From Paraoerskovia sediminicola (GTDB lineage Bacteria > Actinomycetota > Actinomycetes > Actinomycetales > Cellulomonadaceae), in the NCBI RefSeq assembly GCF_030296575.1, contig NZ_AP027729.1, positions 248,001 through 312,000 on the forward strand: DNA of 64,000 nt. The letters are read 5' to 3'. Of the stretch, positions 9,766-21,027 are shown piece by piece (position 1 is the stretch's first letter; each line of letters begins with the position of its first letter). Below the pieces are notes generated by a model. That model was not told the DNA's origin. It was given only the letters and a program-made list of their open reading frames with translations, and ran no database searches. A program made the translations under genes and the position numbers.

Positions 9766-11273
9766 TCGGACGGCGGGGCGTGCGTCTCGAGGAACCGGTA
9801 GACCTCCGTCTGGTCGACCCCGGGGAACGCACCGACGGGCATCGCGGCGAGCATGCTCGCGTGCGGGCGGGCGCTCGGCCAGGCGTGCCCGGCCCAGCGG
9901 TCCTCGAGCGGACCGGGCGGGCGGCGGCAGCACGACTCGTCGGGGCACCGGGACACCGCGCGCTCGGTGGTCTCGCGGCCCCGGAACCAGCGCGTGTGCG
10001 CGAACGGCACGCCCACGCTCACGGAGAAGTCGCCGTCGTCCGACCCCTCGACGCGGGACGTGCACCAGTACGTCCCTGACGACGTGTCGGTGTACTGGTA
10101 GTACGGCCGCAGGCGGTCCTCGACGCCGAACACGACCCGCGCCGTCCAGCTGCGGCACACGTACTGGCCCTCGATCGCGCCCAGCGGGTCGGCCGGGAAC
10201 CGCACGCCGTCGTTCTCGTACGCCTTGTGGATCACCCCGGACTCGTGGATCTTCATGAAGTGCACCGGGATGCTCAGGTGCTGCGTGGCGAGGTTCGTGA
10301 ACCGGTGCGCCGCGGTCTCGTAGGTGACCGAGTAGGCGTCGCGCAGGTCCTCGATCGAGAGCTCGCGCGCGTCCTTGGCCTCCCGGAGCGTGCGCACCGC
10401 CTCGCGCTCGGGCATCAGGAGTGCCGCCGAGAGGTAGTTCGACTCGACGCGCTGGCGCAGGAACTGCGCGTAGTCCTCGGGCTCCGCGTGCCCGAGGACG
10501 TGGCTCGCGAGCGCCTGCAGGAGCGCCGACCGGGACGTCGCCGAGGCGGACGGCAGGTACACGCGTCGGTGCCGCTGGTCGATCACGGACCGGGTCGAGT
10601 GCGGCAGGTCCTGGACGTAGTGGAGCGTGAAGCCGAGGTGCGCGGCGAGCTCCCCGGCGACGCGCTGGGACATCGGACCCTTCAGGTGGCCGACGCCCGC
10701 CAGCAGCTCGCCGGCCTTCGCCTCGAGCTCGGGGAAGTAGTTGTCCTGGGCCCGCATGGTGCGCCGCAGCTCGGCGTTCGCCCGGCGCGCCTCCTCCGGC
10801 GTCGCGGCCCGCTCGGTGTGCAGGCGCTCGATCTCCCGCTGCAGCGCGACGATCGTCTCGAGCGCGTCGCTCGGCAGCCCCTTGCCCACCCGGACGCCCG
10901 GGAGGGCGAGGGACGCGAAGAGCGGCCCCCGCTGGGCCCGCTCGAGCTCGATCTCCAACGCGTCGCGACGGGACGGCGGCTCCGGGGACAGCAGGTCCTC
11001 GACGCTCGCGTCGAGCGCCTGGGCGATCTGACGGAGCTGGCTGAACTTGGGTTCCCGCCGACCGTTCTCGATGGTCGACACCTGCGAGGGCGCGCGGCCG
11101 ATCGCCGTCGCGAGCGCCTCGAGCGTCATGCCGCGGCGCGTGCGCAGATGGCGGATCCGGCGGCCGACGACGAGCGCGTCGGGCTCGTCGTCGAGCGCGA
11201 TCCCGGCGATTCCCGGACGTTCCGGCGATCTTGCGGGCGGTGTGGTCGAGATGGCCATGACTGAGGGTGACAC
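9756..11273 (-). CDS. ramB: RamB-type XRE family regulator of acetate/glyoxylate genes
   Basis: 505 residues. An XRE helix-turn-helix occupies about residues 35-90 (R-G-M-T-L-E-A-L-A ... A-P-S-Q-V-S-T-I-E-N-G). It is followed by an IrrE/ImmA-like central region and a C-terminal domain with the conserved V-C-R-S-W-T-A-R and a Cys-rich D-E-S-C-C region, the ScfR/RamB architecture. In Corynebacterium glutamicum RamB represses aceA and aceB; here it is transcribed away from aceA, which supports the same role. The GTG at 11273 is preferred over the ATG at 11258 because AAGGAG lies 6 bases before it, while the ATG has no ribosome binding site. Confidence 0.88.
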   Translation of the reverse strand: MSPSVMAISTTPPARSPERPGIAGIALDDEPDALVVGRRIRHLRTRRGMTLEALATAIGRAPSQVSTIENGRREPKFSQLRQIAQALDASVEDLLSPEPPSRRDALEIELERAQRGPLFASLALPGVRVGKGLPSDALETIVALQREIERLHTERAATPEEARRANAELRRTMRAQDNYFPELEAKAGELLAGVGHLKGPMSQRVAGELAAHLGFTLHYVQDLPHSTRSVIDQRHRRVYLPSASATSRSALLQALASHVLGHAEPEDYAQFLRQRVESNYLSAALLMPEREAVRTLREAKDARELSIEDLRDAYSVTYETAAHRFTNLATQHLSIPVHFMKIHESGVIHKAYENDGVRFPADPLGAIEGQYVCRSWTARVVFGVEDRLRPYYQYTDTSSGTYWCTSRVEGSDDGDFSVSVGVPFAHTRWFRGRETTERAVSRCPDESCCRRPPGPLEDRWAGHAWPSARPHASMLAAMPVGAFPGVDQTEVYRFLETHAPPSDTP

Positions 11274-11447
11274 ACGTCACTCCTTCTGAACAAGAGAAGA
11301 ATCGACGAACTTCTGTCACAAGAGGTGTAGCGCGGGGGTTGCATACCGAAGGAGAGTCGTTGTGCGGCCACGCCGTGGAGGGGAACCGACCGGGCCCCTT
11401 CGACCGCACGACCCGCGGAACCGAACACCGCGCACAGGAGGCACCCC
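11274..11447. promoter_or_regulatory. ramB-aceA divergent control region with direct repeats
   Basis: 174 bases between two divergent starts. It holds a locally AT-rich patch with two direct repeats, CTTCTGAACAAGAG at 11283-11296 and CTTCTGTCACAAGAG at 11310-11324, spaced 27 bases start to start. AGAAG and CTTCT between them also form a small inverted repeat. A short near-palindrome GGTTGCATACC lies at about 11337-11347. These are candidate operators, perhaps for RamB. They do not match the C. glutamicum RamB site (TTTGCAAA core) closely, so the assignment is tentative. Confidence 0.45.
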
Positions 11448-12971
11448 GTGACCACCCCGAAGATCGTCACCCGCCGCTCCGACTACGTGGCCCCGCGCCG
11501 CGGCGGCAGCACCGTCAACGACGGCGCGCGCGCCACGCGCACGGCAGCGAGCACGACGTCGGCTGCCACCTCCGGGTCCACGGTCCTGTCGGTCACCGAG
11601 ACGGTCGACGAGCCGACCACCGGGCCGGGCCGGCACGAGACCGCGCCGCGCCCCCGCCCGGGCGACCAGACCCAGACCGCCGAGGAGCTCGAGCGCGACT
11701 GGATCACCGACCCGCGGTGGGCCGACGTGCGACGCGACTTCACGGCGTCCGACGTCATCTCGATCCGCGGCGGCGTGCGCGAGGAGCGCACGCTCGCCCG
11801 GCGCGGGGCCGAGCGGCTCTGGGAGCTCATCAACCGCGGGCAGGACGAGACCGGCGAGCCGCAGTGGGCCGCGGCCCTCGGCGCGCTCACCGGCAACCAG
11901 GCCGTGCAGCAGGTCCGCGCCGGGCTCGAGGCGATCTACCTCTCGGGCTGGCAGGTGGCCGCCGACGCCAACCTCTCCGGCCAGACCTACCCCGACCAGT
12001 CGCTGTACCCGGCGAACTCGGTGCCGGCCGTCGTCCGACGCATCAACAACGCCCTGCTGCGCGCCGGTCAGGTCGAGTTCGAGGAGGGGCGCGGCACCGA
12101 GGGCACCGGCGAGCGGCAGGACTGGATGGCCCCGATCGTGGCCGACGCCGAGGCCGGGTTCGGCGGGCCGCTCAACGCGTACGAGCTCATGCAGCAGATG
12201 ATCGAGGCGGGCGCCGCGGGCGTGCACTGGGAGGACCAGCTCGCGTCGGAGAAGAAGTGCGGCCACCTCGGCGGCAAGGTGCTCGTCCCGACCGCGCAGC
12301 ACGTGCGCACGCTCAACGCGGCGCGGCTCGCGGCAGACGTCTCCGGGGCGCCGTCGGTCATCATCGCCCGCACCGACTCGCTCGCGGCCGACCTCATCAC
12401 GTCGGACGTCGACGAGCGCGACCAGCCGTTCCTGACCGGGGAGCGGACGACGGAGGGATTCTTCCGCACGACGCCTGGCGAGGAGGTCGTGGTCTCGCGG
12501 GCCCTCGCCTACGCCGAGTACGCCGACATGATCTGGGTCGAGACCGGCACGCCGGACCTGCCCCTCGCCCGCCGGGTCGCCGAGGCCGTGCACGCCCGGT
12601 ACCCGGACAAGAAGCTCGCCTACAACTGCTCGCCGTCGTTCAACTGGAAGAAGCACCTCGACGACACCGAGATCGCGCGGTTCCAGCGCGAGCTCGCGAG
12701 CTACGGGTACACCTTCCAGTTCATCACCCTCGCGGGCTTCCACGCCCTCAACCACTCCATGTTCGAGCTCGCCCGCGGCTACAAGGACCGCGCGATGAGC
12801 GCCTACGTCGAGCTGCAGGAGGCCGAGTTCGCCTCCGAGCAGCACGGGTACACCGCCACCCGCCACCAGCGGGAGGTCGGCACCGGCTACTTCGACCGGG
12901 TCTCCACGGCCCTCAACCCGACCAGCGCCACCCTCGCGCTCGCCGGGTCGACCGAGACCGCGCAGTTCTAG
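11448..12971 (+). CDS. aceA: Isocitrate lyase
   Basis: 507 residues. It cleaves isocitrate to succinate and glyoxylate, the first step of the glyoxylate bypass. The family signature K-K-C-G-H lies at about residues 269-273, with the catalytic Cys at 271. The PEP-mutase-like barrel motifs A-D-A-E-A-G-F-G-G and N-C-S-P-S-F-N-W are clear. GTG at 11448 has GGAGG close upstream. The first 75 or so residues are a Thr/Ser/Arg-rich extension not usual for the family, so the mature protein may start later, although I see no better start before the conserved W-I-T-D-P-R-W. It is followed by aceB on the same strand. Confidence 0.95.
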   Translation: MTTPKIVTRRSDYVAPRRGGSTVNDGARATRTAASTTSAATSGSTVLSVTETVDEPTTGPGRHETAPRPRPGDQTQTAEELERDWITDPRWADVRRDFTASDVISIRGGVREERTLARRGAERLWELINRGQDETGEPQWAAALGALTGNQAVQQVRAGLEAIYLSGWQVAADANLSGQTYPDQSLYPANSVPAVVRRINNALLRAGQVEFEEGRGTEGTGERQDWMAPIVADAEAGFGGPLNAYELMQQMIEAGAAGVHWEDQLASEKKCGHLGGKVLVPTAQHVRTLNAARLAADVSGAPSVIIARTDSLAADLITSDVDERDQPFLTGERTTEGFFRTTPGEEVVVSRALAYAEYADMIWVETGTPDLPLARRVAEAVHARYPDKKLAYNCSPSFNWKKHLDDTEIARFQRELASYGYTFQFITLAGFHALNHSMFELARGYKDRAMSAYVELQEAEFASEQHGYTATRHQREVGTGYFDRVSTALNPTSATLALAGSTETAQF

Positions 12972-12983
12972 CCCGCAGCACCG

Positions 12984-13032
12984 GGTCCCCGCGCCGCGCC
13001 GGCCCGTCCGTCGGACGGCCGGCGCGGGGACC
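12984..13032 (+). terminator. Strong GC hairpin between aceA and aceB
   Basis: GGTCCCCGCGCCG at 12984-12996 pairs with CGGCGCGGGGACC ending at 13032. A second inner stem (GTCC/GGAC with flanking GC) continues it, with a small bulge on the 5' side. It may reduce read-through from aceA into aceB or protect the aceA 3' end. There is no T tract, so I cannot tell termination from RNA stability. Confidence 0.55.
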
Positions 13033-13077
13033 ATCCGGACTGCTCACGACAGCCCAGGCCAAGCACAGGAGACGATC

Positions 13078-14816
<1,739 letters not shown>

Positions 14817-14872
14817 CGTAGCCGACCCACTAACGCCACCGCCACCCTGGGCCGTGCCGGTAGATCCTTGCG

Positions 14873-14954
14873 GCCGAACCGGTGGTTGTCGCGGGCCGAA
14901 CCGGTGGTTGTGCGCGATCCGGAGCTCGACATCGTGCACAGCCGCCGGTTCGGC
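14873..14954. repeat. Palindromic repeat element, copy 1
   Basis: Three parts in order: a 17-base unit beginning GCCGAACCGG (14873-14889); five bases; a 24-base arm beginning with the same 17 bases (14895-14918); a 12-base loop (14919-14930); and a 24-base opposite arm (14931-14954). The arms differ from perfect complementarity at three positions, and all three would still pair as G-U in RNA. An equivalent element lies at 16926-17007, on the other side of the SulP gene. The remaining bases up to 15070 hold no gene that I can support. Confidence 0.85.
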
Positions 14955-15070
14955 GTGGGCGGGAGGCGGGCACCCCGTGGCGGGGCGCGACCCCGACCCC
15001 CGTGGGAAGGTAAGGCGGTGCACCTGCTGACGCACCGACGTCCGACACCCGCGACTCCGGGAGATGCTCG

Positions 15071-16854
15071 ATGACCCGACCCCAGCCCGTGCGAGCCGTC
15101 GCGCGGTGGTGGCAGGGGTCCGCCCGGCGAAGGGGACGTTCTGGGGCTCGGCGAGCGCCGGCGTCCCCGGTGCGATCGGCGGCGTCCCCGACGGCATGGC
15201 CGCAGCGAGCCTCGTCGGCGTCAACCCCGTCCACGGCCTGTACGCGTCAGCAGTCGGGCGCATCGCCGGTGGACTGACTGCGGACTCGCGCCTCATGGTC
15301 GTGACGACCACCAGTGCCGCATCGCTCGCGGCCGGTTCGGCACTGGCGAGCGTCGCCACCGAGGACCGCACCGACGCCCTGATCCTCCTGACCATCCTCG
15401 CCGGCATCGCGATGCTGGCCGCCGGCCTCGTCGGCCTCGGTCGCCTCACCGGGTTCGTCTCGCACTCGGTGATGATGGGCTTCCTCACCGGAGTGGCCGT
15501 CAACATCGTCCTCGGCCAGCTCTCCGACCTCACCGGTGCCGAGGCCACCGGATCGGTCTCCGCCGCGCAGGCGTGGTCCGTCGTGACGTCGCCCCTGACC
15601 TGGGACCTCCCGACCCTGATCATCGGCGTGACCGCGGTCGCGCTGCTCGTGGGGCTCGCCCGGACGAAGCTGGCCCCGTTCGCGGCCGTCGCCGCGCTGC
15701 TCGTGACCGGGATCGCGGCCTGGGCGTTCAGCGCCACGAGCGTCGCGCTCGTCAGCGACAGCGGCGACATCCCCGTCGGGCTCCCGAAGCCCGCGATCCC
15801 CGACCTCGGCCTGCTCGACGTGAACCTGGTCGTCGGTGCCGTCGCGGTGGCCGTCATCGTGCTCGTGCAGGGTGCGGGCGTCGCGGAATCGGTGCCGAAC
15901 CCCAGCGGGCGCCGGGCCGACTCCGACAAGAACTTCATGTCGCAGGGCATCGCGAACATCGCCGTCGGTTTCTTCCGCGGGATCCCGGTCGGCGGCTCCG
16001 TGGGTCAGACGGCGGTCAACACCGCCGCGGGGGCCCGTGACCGATGGGCGGCGATCATGTCGGGGGTGTGGATCCTCGTGGTCCTCGTCGCGCTCTCGAC
16101 CCTCGTCGGGGCAGTGCCGAACGCGACGCTCGCGGCCGTCCTGATCGTCGCCTCGGTGGGCTCGATCCGGCCCGCCGCGCTCAGCGCCGCCTGGCGCGCG
16201 GGAGGCCAGTCCCAGATCGCCATGGCCACGACATTCGTGGCGACCCTCCTGCTGCCCGTGGCGGCCGCCGTCGGCATCGGCGTCGCGATGTCGATGCTGC
16301 TTCAGGTCGGTCGCGACTCGCGCGACCTGCGCATCGTGGAGCTCGTCGAGCTCGACGACGGCCACGTCCGCGAACAGCCTGCGCCGCGACTCCTGCGCAA
16401 CGACACGGTGACGGTGCTCGACATCCACGGCAGCCTCTTCTACGCCGGGGCGCGGGCCCTCGAGGCCGCGCTCCCCGACCCGTCGTCGGCGACCGGGGCC
16501 GCCGTCGTGCTCCGGCTGCGCGGTCGGGTGAGCCTCGGGGCGACCGCCTTCTCGGTCCTGTCGACCTATGCCGACCGCCTGGGCGAGAGCGAAGGACGGC
16601 TCTTCGTCAGCGGCGTCGACCCGGCTCTCGCCGCGCGGTTCGACAGCGTCATCGACATCAAGCTGCACGAGCGGATCAAGGTGTTCCCCGCGAAGCCCGT
16701 CCTCGGCGAGTCGACGCACGAGGCCCGCCAGCACGCGCACGCCTGGCTCGTGCGGGCGGTCGAGACCCAGCCCGTCCCCGTCGATCGCGGGCACGGCAGC
16801 CCGATCGGTCGCCTCTGGGGCTGGATGCGGAAGCTGGGACGCCAGGACTCCTGA
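15071..16854 (+). CDS. SulP family anion transporter with STAS domain (one frame break)
   Basis: About 594 residues after repair. SulP proteins move sulfate, bicarbonate or related anions through about 12-14 membrane segments and carry a C-terminal cytoplasmic STAS domain. Here the membrane part covers about residues 20-420, with G-V-P-D-G-M-A-A-A near the start. The STAS domain (V-T-V-L-D-I-H-G-S-L-F-Y-A-G) covers about 440-560. The ATG at 15071 has GGGAGA upstream. One G is missing at 15115-15118, and adding it joins M-T-R-P-Q-P-V to the body. The gene stands alone between two copies of a palindromic repeat. Substrate is not determined by the sequence. Confidence 0.88.
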
Positions 16855-16925
16855 CGGGCTGCCGTCAGGCAGCGAGCCGCAGCGCCATCGGCCCCGTCCG
16901 GCGGGTCGGCCGGCGGCTACGGCTC

Positions 16926-17007
16926 GCCGAACCGGCGGTTCTTGCGGGCCGAACCGGTGGTTGTGCGCGATGTCGCGCCCTGGATCGCGCACAACCGCCG
17001 GTTCGGC
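16926..17007. repeat. Palindromic repeat element, copy 2
   Basis: Same layout as the element at 14873-14954: a 17-base unit (16926-16942), five bases, a 24-base arm (16948-16971), a 12-base loop (16972-16983) and a 24-base opposite arm (16984-17007). The arms differ at one position, again pairable as G-U. The loop sequence differs from that of copy 1 although its length is the same. The left arm is identical in the two copies. Confidence 0.85.
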
Positions 17008-17029
17008 ATAGGTGCGGGGGCCGGGGACC

Positions 17030-18028
17030 TCACGGGGTCGGGGACGGTTGGTGATCCAGGTCAGGGCGGTCAGCCAGCCGTCGCGCGATGATCGCGCAGA
17101 CCACGAGCTGCAGCTGGTGGAACACGATCAGCGGCACCGCCACCGTGCCTGCGACGGCGACCGGGAACAGCACCGCCGCCATCGGCAGGCCCGTCGCGAG
17201 CGACTTCTTCGAGCCGCACATGAGCAGGGCGATGCGATCCTCGACGTCGAGGCGCAACGCGCGTCCGCCGAACCAGGTGGCACACAGCATGACGACGAGC
17301 ATCACCGCGCTGATGACGAGCAGCGCCGCGACGCCCCACCCGGAGACCGCAGCCCACGCGCCCTCGGCGGAGGCTGCCGACACCGACGAGAAGACGATGA
17401 GCAGGATCGACCCGCGGTCGACGACGATCGTGATCCAGCGTCGCGCCCGGATCCAGGCCCCGACGAGCGGCTGGAGAAGCTGGCCGATCACGAACGGCAG
17501 CAGCAGGTGGAGCAGGACGTCCCCGATGCCGCCGAAGCCGACCGCGACGCCGTCGACCGAGAGCAGCCACAGGACGAGGAGCGGGGTCAGGACCATGCCC
17601 ACCACGTTGGAGACCGTGGCCCCGCAGATCGCCCCGGCGACGTTGCCGCGCGCGACGCCAGTGAGCGCGACCGACGCCTGCACGGTCGACGGCAGGAGTG
17701 ACACGTAGAGGATCCCGGTCGCCATCGGCGCCCCGACCAACGGCGTGACGGCGGCCGACACCGCGAGCCCGAGCAGCGGGAAGACGATCCACGTCGACGC
17801 GAGGATCCCGCCCTGGAGCCGGACGTTGCGCAGCCCGTCCCAGACGTCGCGGGTCGGGAGCCGCGCCCCGTAGACGAGGAAGAGGACGAAGACGGCGACG
17901 GTGGCCGTCCCGTCGACGGCGCCGCGCGCGGCGTCGGGCACCGGCACCACGAGACCGAGGACCAGCATCGTGAGGATGCCGACGACGAACGGGTCGACCC
18001 AGCGCCGCAACCACTGCACCGGAACCAC
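17030..18028 (-). CDS. Bile acid:sodium symporter family protein
   Basis: 332 residues, mostly hydrophobic with about ten membrane segments, of the SBF-like (YfeH/SLC10A7-like) branch. Family features are the opening W-V-D-P-F-V-V-G-I, the S-L-L-P-S-T-V-Q-A-S-V stretch and the C-G-S-K-K-S-L-A-T-G-L-P-M region near residue 265. GTG at 18028 is preceded by GCAGGAGGC. The YfeH branch is a likely organic-anion or metabolite transporter, but no substrate can be assigned. It ends just beside repeat copy 2 and lies downstream of the kdgK terminator, so it is probably transcribed alone. Confidence 0.85.
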   Translation of the reverse strand: MVPVQWLRRWVDPFVVGILTMLVLGLVVPVPDAARGAVDGTATVAVFVLFLVYGARLPTRDVWDGLRNVRLQGGILASTWIVFPLLGLAVSAAVTPLVGAPMATGILYVSLLPSTVQASVALTGVARGNVAGAICGATVSNVVGMVLTPLLVLWLLSVDGVAVGFGGIGDVLLHLLLPFVIGQLLQPLVGAWIRARRWITIVVDRGSILLIVFSSVSAASAEGAWAAVSGWGVAALLVISAVMLVVMLCATWFGGRALRLDVEDRIALLMCGSKKSLATGLPMAAVLFPVAVAGTVAVPLIVFHQLQLVVCAIIARRLADRPDLDHQPSPTP

Positions 18029-18203
18029 GCCTCCTGCTGGGCTCGACGACCAGGACCTTGCACGGCCGCCGGTCCAGCGCGGCCACGGGAAGTCTAGGTC
18101 GCCCCGGGCCGAGGTCCGGGCGGCGTCCGCGCCCGCGTCCGCACCCGCTGACCGTCGCGCGCCCGCCCTCCCGCGAGCGACCCGCCGGATGCCGGAGCGC
18201 GAC

Positions 18204-18238
18204 GGCGGCGGTTCCCGGCCACACCAGGAACCGCCGCC
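18204..18238 (-). terminator. Terminator after kdgK-eda
   Basis: GGCGGCGGTTCC at 18204-18215 and GGAACCGCCGCC at 18227-18238 form a perfect 12-bp stem with an 11-base loop, beginning 11 bases after the kdgK stop on the minus strand. The tail has no T tract. Confidence 0.75.
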
Positions 18239-18248
18239 GCTTCGTGGA

Positions 18249-19348
18249 TCAGCGCTGGACGCGCGCCGACCCGCCCCCTGCGAGCTTGGCCACCTCGGCG
18301 AGCGAGGCCGTCGAGGTGTCGCCCGGCGTCGTCATCGCGAGGGCACCGTGCGCCGCTCCGTACTCGACGGCCTCCTGGATCGTGTCGAGCTCCATAAGCC
18401 CGTACGCGAGGCCGGAGGCGAACGAGTCGCCCCCGCCGACGCGGTCGAGGATCTCGAGCCGCGGCCGGTGCGTCGCCTCGGCGAAGCCCTGGGTCCGCGA
18501 CCAGGCGATGGCGCCCCAGTCGTTGACGGTGGCGGTGTGCACCCCGCGCAGCGTCGTGGCGATGACCTGGAAGTTCGGGAAGTCCTCGGCGGCCCGGCCG
18601 ATCATCGCCCGGAAGGCACCTGTGTCGAGGTCGGTGAGGTTCTCGTCCACGCCCTCGACCTCGAAGCCGAGGCTCGCGGTGAAGTCCTCCTCGTTGCCGA
18701 TCATCACGTCGACGTAGCGCGCGAGGCGGCGGTTGACCTCCTGCGCGCGCTCGACCCCGCCGATGCCCTGCCAGAGCGACGGCCGGTAGTTGAGGTCGTA
18801 GGACACGACGGTCCCGTGGCGCTGGGCGGCCGACATGGCCGCCTCCGCGACGTCGGCCGCGGACTCCGAGAGCGCAGCGAAGATGCCTCCCGTGTGGAGC
18901 CAGCGGACGCCGGAGCCGAACAGCGCGTCCCAGTCCACGTCCTCGGGCTGCATCTGCGAGATCGCGGTGTTGCCGCGGTCGCTGGCGCCGATCGCGCCGC
19001 GGACCCCGAACCCGCGCTCCGTGAAGTTGAGCCCGTTGCGGACCGACCGACCGATCCCGTCGTAGGGGACCCACCGCACGTGGGACGTGTCGAGCCCGCC
19101 GGTGAGCATGAGGTCCTCGACGAGCCTGCCCACCTCATTGTCCGCGAGGGCGGTGACCACCGCACCCCGGAGGCCGAAGCAGCGGCGCAGACCTCGGGCG
19201 ACGTTGTACTCGCCCCCGCCCTCCCAGGCGGAGAACGTGCGGGCGGTGCGGATGCGCCGCTCCCCGGGTCGAGCCGCAGCATGACCTCGCCGAGGGCGAC
19301 GACGTCGTAGCGCGCGTCGGCGGCGGGCTTGACCTGGATCGCGCTCAT
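18249..19348 (-). CDS. kdgK: PfkB family sugar kinase, probable 2-keto-3-deoxygluconate kinase (one frame break)
   Basis: About 366 residues after repair. It would phosphorylate 2-keto-3-deoxygluconate to KDPG, the substrate of the adjacent aldolase. The N-terminal signature region reads G-G-G-E-Y-N-V-A-R-G-L. The C-terminal PfkB signature D-R-V-G-G-G-D-S-F-A-S-G holds the catalytic Asp. One G is missing on the coding strand at 19262-19265; repair gives L-R-L-D-P-G-E-R-R-I. The ATG at 19348 has GGAGG upstream and overlaps the aldolase stop as ATGA, so the two are one operon. The substrate assignment rests on this pairing. Confidence 0.85.
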
Positions 19349-20010
19349 CGCCCTGCCTCCGAACCGGTCGTGAGCCGCGCCGCGACGGCGACCGCCTCGC
19401 GGCTCCGCTCGGCGATCTCGTCCCACCGCTCGCCCTGGATGAGCGCACGGTCGACCATCCAGGAACCACCGACGGCGACCACGGCGTCGAGCGCCAGATA
19501 GTCACCCATGTTCGCCGCGGAGACTCCGCCGGTCGGGAGGAAGGAGAGCCCCGGGAACGGCGCCGAGAGCGCCTTGACCGTGGGCGCGCCGCCCAGGGTC
19601 CCCGCGGGGAACAGCTTGACGGTGCCGAGACCGAGCTCGAGCGCCAGCATGATGTCGGACGGCGTGGCGACGCCCGGGATGATCGGCACCTCGCGCTCGC
19701 GGGCCCGCTCGACGACCGCGGCCGACAGCCCGGGCGACACGATGAACCTCGCGCCGGCCTCGACGACCTCGTCCACCTGGTCCGGGCGGACGACGGTGCC
19801 CGCACCGAGGAGGACGTCGGGGAAGTGCTCGGCGATCGCGGACATGGCCTCGACGGCACCCGGGACCCGCAGCGTGAGCTCGGCGACCGGGAGGTTGCCG
19901 CGCACCAGGGCCGCCGCGAGGTCGAGGCCCTGCTGGGCGCCACCGGCGACGACCACCGGGACCACCCTGGTCTTCGTGAGCGACGACATGAGCTCTTGAT
20001 CTGGGGCCAC
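19345..20010 (-). CDS. eda: Bifunctional KHG/KDPG aldolase
   Basis: 221 residues, normal for the family. It cleaves KDPG to pyruvate and glyceraldehyde-3-phosphate. The Schiff-base Lys lies in G-T-V-K-L-F-P-A at residue 132, the catalytic Glu in A-E-L-T-L-R near residue 44, and a P-T-G-G-V phosphate-binding loop follows. The GTG at 20010 has GGAGG about 10 bases upstream; an ATG at 19989 is an alternative. First gene of the kdgK operon, divergent from the IclR regulator. No edd or gnd-type gene is in the window, so the module may serve sugar-acid breakdown rather than a complete Entner-Doudoroff route. Confidence 0.93.
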   Translation of the reverse strand: MAPDQELMSSLTKTRVVPVVVAGGAQQGLDLAAALVRGNLPVAELTLRVPGAVEAMSAIAEHFPDVLLGAGTVVRPDQVDEVVEAGARFIVSPGLSAAVVERAREREVPIIPGVATPSDIMLALELGLGTVKLFPAGTLGGAPTVKALSAPFPGLSFLPTGGVSAANMGDYLALDAVVAVGGSWMVDRALIQGERWDEIAERSREAVAVAARLTTGSEAGR

Positions 20011-20082
20011 GGTTGCCGATCCTCCATCGTTTCGTTATGGTGAACGCCTGTTGCGTCATTGCGAACACCTGGAGGTTACCCG
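20011..20082. promoter_or_regulatory. eda-iclR divergent control region
   Basis: 72 bases between divergent starts, containing both ribosome binding sites and a relatively AT-rich core around 20030-20070. CGTT at 20033-20036 and AACG at 20043-20046 form a short inverted repeat, and TTGCGTCATTGCGAAC at about 20051-20066 is an imperfect palindrome. Either is a plausible IclR operator. No promoter hexamers stand out. Confidence 0.4.
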
Positions 20083-20916
20083 ATGCATGCGGAAGCCCGC
20101 AACGCCTCGCCCGCAGGCTCGACGTCTGACGCCGCCAGCCCGATCGGCAGCGTCGACAAGGCACTCCTCACGCTCGACTCGCTCGGCGCCGCCGGCCCGG
20201 ACGGCCTGCCGCTCGCCGACCTCGCGACACGCCTCGGGGTGAACAAGTCGACGCTCCACAGGACTCTCGCGGCGCTGCGCCATCGCTCGTACGTGACCCA
20301 GCACGCGACGTCCGGCCGGTACCGGCTCGGACCGGCCGCTCTCGCGCTCGCCGTCCCGTATCTCGCCGACGAGAACCTGCCCGCGCTCCTGCACGACGCC
20401 CTCCGGGTCCTCAGCACCGAGGTCGACGAGCTCGTGCACCTGGGCGTCCTCGCCGGGGACGAGGTGATCTACCTGGACAAGGTCGAACCGACCCACGCCG
20501 TCCGCGTCTGGTCAGCCGTCGGGCGCCGCGTCCCGAGCCGGACCTCCGCGCTGGGACGGGCGCTGCTCGCATACTCGGGCGACGACGCGACGCCAGCCGC
20601 GAGCTCGGCCGCGGATCCGGCAGCGGAGCCCGCGGCCGACGGAGCACCTCCGTCCGCGGTCGAGCGCGCGCTCGCACTCGCGCTGGAGCGCGGCTGGGCC
20701 GAGGAGGTCGAGGAGAACGAGCCCGGCATCACCTGCGTCGCCGTCCCGATCCTGCGGTCCGGCAGGTCCGTCGCCGCCGTGAGCGTCAGCGCACCCGCCG
20801 AGCGCATGGCGGCGGAGCGCAGGGAGCAGATCGCGCACCAGGTGCACGCGGCCGTCGCACCGTGCCTCGCACCCCCGCTCTCACTGCCGCCGGTCCCGGC
20901 TCCGGCTCCGACCTGA
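20083..20916 (+). CDS. IclR family transcriptional regulator
   Basis: 277 residues. The N-terminal winged helix-turn-helix is at about 25-95 (L-P-L-A-D-L-A-T-R-L-G-V-N-K-S-T-L-H-R). The C-terminal effector domain follows, with a low-complexity Ala/Pro insert around residues 165-190 where other members are compact. The ATG at 20083 has GGAGG 7 bases upstream. It is divergent from eda-kdgK, so it probably controls that operon in response to a sugar-acid intermediate, which is inference from position. Confidence 0.9.
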   Translation: MHAEARNASPAGSTSDAASPIGSVDKALLTLDSLGAAGPDGLPLADLATRLGVNKSTLHRTLAALRHRSYVTQHATSGRYRLGPAALALAVPYLADENLPALLHDALRVLSTEVDELVHLGVLAGDEVIYLDKVEPTHAVRVWSAVGRRVPSRTSALGRALLAYSGDDATPAASSAADPAAEPAADGAPPSAVERALALALERGWAEEVEENEPGITCVAVPILRSGRSVAAVSVSAPAERMAAERREQIAHQVHAAVAPCLAPPLSLPPVPAPAPT

Positions 20917-21027
20917 GCCCACCTGCCGGACCGGACCGGCACAGGGTCAGGCAGAGGACCGCACTGCGACGGCACGTCCACGTTGTGAGAAGGTGACCGG
21001 AGTACCGACACGAGGAGAACTTCGACG

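Noticed and set aside
14873..17007. SulP gene with flanking repeats as a transposon or integron cassette
   Set aside because: No transposase, integrase or target-site duplication is visible, and the repeats are in direct orientation with internal hairpins. I keep them as repeat elements only.
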